Shown piece by piece: positions 58,374-64,000 of a DNA stretch of 64,000 nt. Position 1 is the stretch's first letter; every line of letters begins with the position of its first letter. Origin of the DNA: Sphagnum compactum (Eukaryota > Bryophyta > Sphagnopsida > Sphagnales); NCBI GenBank assembly GCA_965153455.1, contig OZ234497.1, forward strand, positions 19,523,872 through 19,587,871, written 5' to 3'. Made by a program: the position numbers and the translations under genes. The notes below the pieces were generated by a model. The model was not told where the DNA came from and did not search any database. It worked only from the letters and a program-made list of their open reading frames with translations.

Positions 58374-60009
58374 GGTCAGACAGCAATTTGGAAAGGTAGT
58401 CTCGACTCTGTGTGAGAAAAAGGGAGAAATGGGAGAATGGGAAACTGGTGGTTAAGATAGAAGTGGGTGCAAGATCATGAATGGACTGCTGGTGCTATGG
58501 GTCACTGCCACAGGATGTGTTGGGGCGGGGGGGAAAGGCATCTTGTTGGGAGAGCAGTGTAGTGGACGGAACATGAATGGCAATTTTGTCGTCTAGTGCA
58601 AGGTTACCCTTAGGGTAATCCTACTTTTGGGGAAGAGCTGTACTTTGCCTGTCTTAATTGAAACAAGGGTGTACTATGGAGGGATTTTTCCCAATTTGAT
58701 ACTGGTTTAAATTGTCAAAGGTTGGCATCCGATTTGTGTTAGTTGATGTCTGAGCTTCCTACTGTGATTTTGCAATCTCTCCTGGTTATTTCTCTGAGTC
58801 TTCTTGTCTTTGAAGAGAGGTCTGAAGCAATCTAATTCTGAACTGTTTACTGGGCTATAGCTGGTATTGATACTTTAGTGAGCTCAACTTGTGTAAGAAT
58901 CCTTTGTTTTGGATGTCAGTACTGTCTTGTTGGTTACATCCTTAGTTTGTTACTTACAAGCTTGTAGCTGGAATGAGGATATTTTTGACACTTTTGATCA
59001 GCTGTCTCTTGAGTGCTGGCCAACATTATGACGGTGACTTCCTGGTGCTTCTGAGAATGCAACAAAAGCTCAGGATGTGGATTTCCTATATTGGTTTACC
59101 CAAAATTTTGGAAGGATTATTCTATGTTTATCTATACCTTCCAACTCAGGATGTGGATTTTGTATAGCAGTTTGCCCAAAATTTTGGATGGATTATATCC
59201 ATGGGTGAAGTCAGTGTGTTATCACTTGTGACATGCGTACAAAAGATTAGTACATGATGAGATAACAATGCAACACCTTGAAAAATGTATTCTTAAGATT
59301 AAATTACATGTTATTCTTTCAAGTTTACACGCCATAAAAAACTAATCCTCTGAAGTGACATGCACAAAAGATACTTCAAAAATGTGGTGTTGTATGTTTT
59401 TGAAGTATTTTTGTGACTGTTGGATGCTTAAACATGAACTTTGCTTAAAACACAAAGAAAAGCTCCCAAGCTCAAAAGACCATCCGGACACTGGCGAAAA
59501 CAAAAGTGTCAAGGATTCACTTGTATACTGTAGTACAGGGTTCCATAATTAATAAAATTTGAAGATTCCATGTTGAAAAATGGAATGTTGAATCTTCCAA
59601 AAGATTCTTTAGCTCCGAAATATATTAAAATTTTTGAACATTCTTCACAAATAATATAATTAGTGTGGAAGCTGCCTAGGTACTGGGGTATTGGGAAATA
59701 CAAATATTCACCTAATAATTTAGGGGTTTCTTTCTGCCAAACCAAACCCCGGGTCCAATTGCTCAATATACTAATAGGGTAAGGGACGGGTAGTAAACGG
59801 GTGAAATGACATATACCCGCATTCCACGTGCAGATGCGGGTACCCAGAATTGCGTTGGGTACCGGTAGATTCTGATCCGGCAGATTCGTGGGCGGGTGCA
59901 GGGCGGGTATATTGTTTTGATCCGCAAACCAGTTGTAATGACCCTAAGCAGAAAGGGAATATGGGACTGACAGAGTACCACTATTCCGCGCGGAATGTTG
60001 CCGGCACGA
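58374..60009. other. 3' UTR of copy A and intergenic DNA
   Basis: Sequence to about 58750 is probably the 3' UTR, judged by its similarity in place to the sequence after the stop of copy B. The rest is spacer. 59770-59915 contains several GCGGGTA/TACCCGC words in both orientations. No gene seen. Confidence 0.5.
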
Positions 60010-60540
60010 TTAGGGTTAGGACCGTAACGTCCCTGTAAGTTGTTGATGTGCAGATTTTTCCCTCCCTTGTCGCGCTTGTGCGTCTGTTTTGCTTCTTTGC
60101 TCCCCGCTCTCTCTCGCGGCAGCCGCCGTTCCGCGCCATTGCTCACACCGATCGGCAAACCTAATGCGTACACAGAAGGCCCCGTCCCCGTCTCCTGTTC
60201 CTCCCCGATCTGCTCGCAGATCATCATCGTCTCCTTGCTCTCGATTCATCTATTGCTTTTGTTTTATACAAATTCTTTGACTTGCTTTGTCTCTTCTAGG
60301 CTTAAAAAACGAAAAAACAGCTTTTGGTTCGTCACCTTCTTGGTCGTCCTTCTTCTCTCTTTTCCCCCTTCTTCTTTGGCGGGGCTGAGCGCGTGTTCTT
60401 TTGGTGGATACTCCCGATCCGAGGCTCAGAGTGTGTTTCAGTGGTTTGAGGTGCCGGATCTTGTGTCAGGAGGGCGGCTGCTGCCGCTGCCGGGGGAGGA
60501 GGTCGTCACAGCTCTCCCTGGGTCTGGGACCGAACAGACG
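60010..60540 (+). promoter_or_regulatory. Promoter and 5' UTR exon of the second G3BP-like gene
   Basis: A telo-box TTAGGGTTAGG lies at 60010-60020. The leader exon ends CAGACG|gtaaag at 60540 and matches the leader of copy A over its last ~110 bp. The leader intron runs to the acceptor ggtgcag ending at 60915. Duplication therefore carried the promoter-proximal region along with the gene. Confidence 0.65.
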
Positions 60541-60920
60541 GTAAAGCCTCTTTCGTCTTTTGGTGACGTTTTTTGTGGATCTCTGGGACGATAATAAAAG
60601 GCGCCGGTGGAAGGTCTTTTATGCACTGATGTGTAGAGTTTTCTTTTTGCGTTTCTCTTTTTTTTGAAATGGTTTGATTGCAGCTTTTTCTGGGGTTTTG
60701 TTTTTGCTTTGTTTTCTGGTCAGGAAAGGGTGGCTTATACTTTTGGAGAGGTATCTAGTGGTTGCGTCACGTGTTACAAGTTTGAGCAATGAAAAATAGC
60801 TGTGATATCAGGCAACAATGAAGCTGGTAAACATAGATGATACGTTGCATCCACCGCGAACATGAATGTATATAGGAGGTAGTTGTCTGAAAGGTGTCTT
60901 GTAGGTTTGGTGCAGAAGCT

Positions 60921-63911
60921 ATGGCGAGTCATCCGGGAAACGCTCCCTCTGCCCTCCCAGCAGCAGCACATGTGGTATGCCATGTGATGCCTGAATTACA
61001 TTCAATAGTACTGCGTGGGTTAGAAGCATCAAACTTTGAAAGAGCTCTCTGTTGTAGTCTATGGATGTATCCTCCCTTTCTGCACATTGTATTGACAAGG
61101 TGAAGGTGGGGTTGGCCACACAGGTTGGGAATGCATTTGTGAACCAGTATTACAATGTGCTACATCAAAGTCCTCTGGTTGTGCATCGGTTTTATACAGA
61201 TGCGAGCCGCCTTACACGAGCAGAGGCTGGTACTGATGGTGCAGTTGACACTGTAGTGACTCAAACTGTATGCATAATTAACCCCTCCCTAACAAAGCTT
61301 TCTCTGCATGGTGGTTGTTTCTCCATTATACAAGGATTATAAATTCCTGCCTGCTTTTCATTCATGTTGTCCTGCTAATATGTGGGCTTCATATTGATGA
61401 TGCAGGAAATCCACGACAAGGTCATGTCTTTGGATTACTCAGACTTCAAAGCAGAGATCAAAACTGTGGACTCCCAGGAGTCACTGATGGGTGGTGTTCT
61501 TGTGATGGTCAGTGGATCACTTTCCACCAAGAGCACTGGAAAGAGGAACTTTACACAGACTTTTTTCCTTGCTCCACAAGAGAAAGGCTACTTTGTCCTG
61601 AATGACATCTTTCGCTACCTTGATGAGGCACCACTAGTATCAAAACCAGCTCCTAGCTTGCCTAATGGTGTGGCAGAGCCCCCACTTGCACCATATGTAC
61701 CAGAGCCAGGTACACTTGCTAAGCTAACACCTGTCCAAGCTTTGTCTGTTGTGATTGTTTGGACTCTTTATTTTGTATGGATATTTGTAAGCTTTTATTG
61801 TTTTGGATTGTAGCTTTTGAACAAGTGGTGGTGGTGGAAACGGAATCAAGGGATGCCACATCACCTCCAGCGTCTGAGGGTGAGTTGAGAGTGGAGGAGA
61901 AGGTTGAGTTTTCAGAGCAGCCGGAAGCTTCTGAAGTAGATGAGAACGATCTGACAGAGGACACAGCACAGGTTGAAATATCTTTGCCTCACAGTGAGGA
62001 GCCGGCTTCACCACCTGTCCACACCACATCTTCACTCTCTTCACTTCCTGCTGAAGAGGATGGCACCTCTACTGGAGAGAAGCCAAAAGTATCATATGCA
62101 TCTATTGTAAGTTACTTCTATGTTGGTTTGTCTAGAATTGCTGAGTCTTGGGAACCATAAGATCCAAGTGCAGAGGTGAAATCTCTATTGATCAATTAGA
62201 GAATGAGTGGACTGTGTCTGGTTTTGCATTCAGCTACGGTTAAGAAATGCAGGGGGCCAACCTGCTCCCACATTCCATGCTGCACCAAAAGCTGCACCAG
62301 AAGTACCAGCTGCTTCAGTTCCACCTACACCTTCTTCATCAACTCCTGCTGTAGGCGATGCTCACAACACCTTTGATGAAAATGCTCCACCTGAGGCTGA
62401 AGGTTCACTGCTAAGACCAGCTGCAATCAGCAACTTATGTTATGGTTGTGCAGTTTGGTAGAGAATGCTAATGCCAGGATTGTGGTTTTGCTCTTGTTAT
62501 GGAGAACATGAGGAAGATTGCCTTCTAAATATAATGGCTTTTTGTCGTTTGCAGCTGATGTCCACTCTGTATACATCAAAAACCTACCAAGTAACATCAT
62601 GCCAGCTGACGTTGAGAAGGAGTTTGCTCGATTTGGGTCAATCAAACCTGCAGGTGTCAATGTCAGAAGTCAGAAGGTAAGTGATCACTCCATTTTGCAA
62701 ATTGGGAAGATAATAGTTTCTGCAAAGTTTAATTTTCTGACATGAATTCTGTGTCTGGTACCAGCAAGGTGTGTGCTACGCATTTGTGGAGTTTGAAAAC
62801 GCAAGCTCTGCTCAAAGTGCAATTGAGGTACTCCTGTTCATAGATATTCTGTTCCATGCAGTGCTTGTCTAGAGGATTTTCTGAAAGTGTTTGTGCAGTG
62901 AGACAAGCTCTGGTCATGAACTTCAGGGAATGTGAAATGTATGAGAATTTCACTGTAATGAATCCAACAACTTACTTGTGCAAGACTGGGTATATGTATA
63001 CCATCATGTTTCCTCGAGGCTCTTATGAGTCTTTAGCTTGGGTTAGAGCCATCAATTGCTTCGAGTTGAGAATCTACATCCATAATGCAGTTCTGTCTGA
63101 CATGACTATTAGGTAGTGGTACATTGTAGTCTGATCAGTAGTGCTGTCTGTCATGTAGGCCTCCCCAGTGTCAATTGGTGGCCGCCCAGCATATGTTGAG
63201 GAGAAGAGACCAGGTGGATCACGAGGTTTGAGTACCTCACCTTGTCATAGGACCTCTTGTATACTAATAGTACACTAATGAACTGTGTATACATACTGCA
63301 GAGCATTTGACTTGGTCTATTTGATGTAGTCCTTGAAAATTATTATGCCAGAGGTCCTTGCATGCTCTTGGATAATGGGCCATGATTGTTCTGTGTAGAG
63401 ACATTGCATGGTACAGGGTTGTGATTATGCAGAGTAATTGTTCCACAAGATTTGTCTTTTTTGTCTGCTTTATGTAGCTTTGATTATGTGTATATATTGT
63501 AGGAGATGGTTGCTAACCAAGGGTGTTTGTGCTACAATCTCAGATCCAAGACAACGAATGCAGGAGGGCAGGAATGATCGTCCTTACCGCAGTGATGGTG
63601 TTCGAGGGCGTGGCTCATTTTCGGGGCGCAATCTAGGACGTGGGTCAGGTCAAGAGCGGGATCGTGACATGTCAAACAGGGGACGTGCACCTGGAGCACC
63701 TCGTGGAGGGTATGCTAGCCCTAACACCATGGGTGGAGCTTCTAACAGTGCCAGCACCAATGGTGGAGCTGATGTGAATCGCCGCGTTGATGGACAAGGT
63801 GGGAATGCAACTGGGCTCAGGCCTTCCAGGCGTGGTGCTGGTAACCAACTGCCGCGCAATGGGTCTGGGTCCTTCCCTCGCAATGGCCCTTCAGCACCCA
63901 CTCCTGCTTAA
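60921..63911 (+). CDS. G3BP-like NTF2-RRM-RGG RNA-binding protein, copy B (527 aa)
   Basis: Coding exons are 60921-60974, 61124-61267, 61406-61709, 61814-62106, 62234-62402, 62555-62676, 62765-62827, 63159-63225 and 63544-63911, with GT-AG introns and matching phases. Lengths equal those of copy A except exon 5 (169 against 178 bp, three codons fewer). The NTF2-like domain has VGNAFVNQYYNVLHQSP and FFLAPQEKGYFVLNDIFRYL. An acidic linker ends in PKVSYASI. The RRM has RNP2 VYIKNLP and RNP1-like GVCYAFVEF, and the tail is RGG-rich (GVRGRGSFSGR, RGRAPGAPRGGY). The stop is TAA 63909-63911. ATG 60921 sits directly behind the leader-intron acceptor, as in copy A. The paralogue lies head-to-tail, with starts 5,668 bp apart. 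Role as for copy A: binding RNA in cytosolic stress-type granules (family knowledge). Confidence 0.93.
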
Positions 63912-64000
63912 AGGTTAGACAATGATTTAGAAAGTTGGTCTCTAATCTTGGTGAACAAGAGGGAAAAGTGAGAGACAGGGAGGAGAGTGGACAAGATAGA
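63912..64000. other. Start of the 3' UTR of copy B
   Basis: The sequence resembles the 3' UTR start of copy A (GACAAT/GACAGCAAT, then GAAAGTTGGTCTC or GAAAGGTAGTCTC). The window ends here. Confidence 0.6.

Overview
The window is nuclear DNA of a land plant with a large, repeat-filled genome. The evidence is spliceosomal GT-AG genes, an NB-ARC/LRR immune receptor, plant-type NTF2/RRM genes with telo-box promoters, a PDX1 relic, and decayed Ty3/gypsy, CACTA and hAT-like transposons in AT-rich spacer. The species cannot be fixed from sequence alone. The hydrolase-NB-LRR receptor points to a non-flowering plant (this class was first described in liverworts), while the repeat load and LRR style would also suit a gymnosperm or fern.

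Layout. 1-2255: an 85-bp tandem repeat, then a GC-rich ~124-bp minisatellite. 2256-9440: the most notable locus, a five-exon gene joining a membrane-anchored SERAC1-like alpha/beta hydrolase to an NB-ARC domain and a huge LRR tract. The LRR tract is built from exactly 23 units of 144 bp (two 24-residue LRRs each) with no net indel. A stop in unit 12 truncates the reading frame. 10081-21300: a decayed Ty3/gypsy element (gag, protease, RT/RNase H, integrase) followed by a decayed coiled-coil region. It is interrupted twice by the same ~0.8 kb repeat family, each copy flanked by target-site duplications. 24009-27047: two more copies of that family in opposite orientation around a CACTA TNP2 transposase fragment, giving ~1 kb inverted arms. 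30963-31343: a CbbX/SpoVK-like AAA+ ATPase fragment. 37180-41300: a ~350-bp tandem array split by a 964-bp TIR element (itself containing a CACTA-like MITE) and by a 1,991-bp non-autonomous CACTA element.

42430-43995: a SINE-like repeat and a small gene for a probable mitochondrial protein (tentatively KGD4/MRPS36-like). 44652-45441: a hAT-like element. 45964-47248 (minus strand): a broken PDX1 (vitamin B6 synthase) gene. 47249-54400: mostly AT-rich spacer with a foldback and local duplications. 54430-63911: two tandemly duplicated nine-coding-exon genes for G3BP-like NTF2-RRM-RGG RNA-binding proteins (530 and 527 residues). Their exon sizes match at eight of nine positions and both have a telo-box promoter.

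The intact functional genes are the two G3BP-like genes and probably the small mitochondrial gene. The receptor could be expressed as a truncated protein or be a recent pseudogene. The genes do not form a pathway. Exon limits were read by eye from splice sites and frame continuity; no database search was possible.
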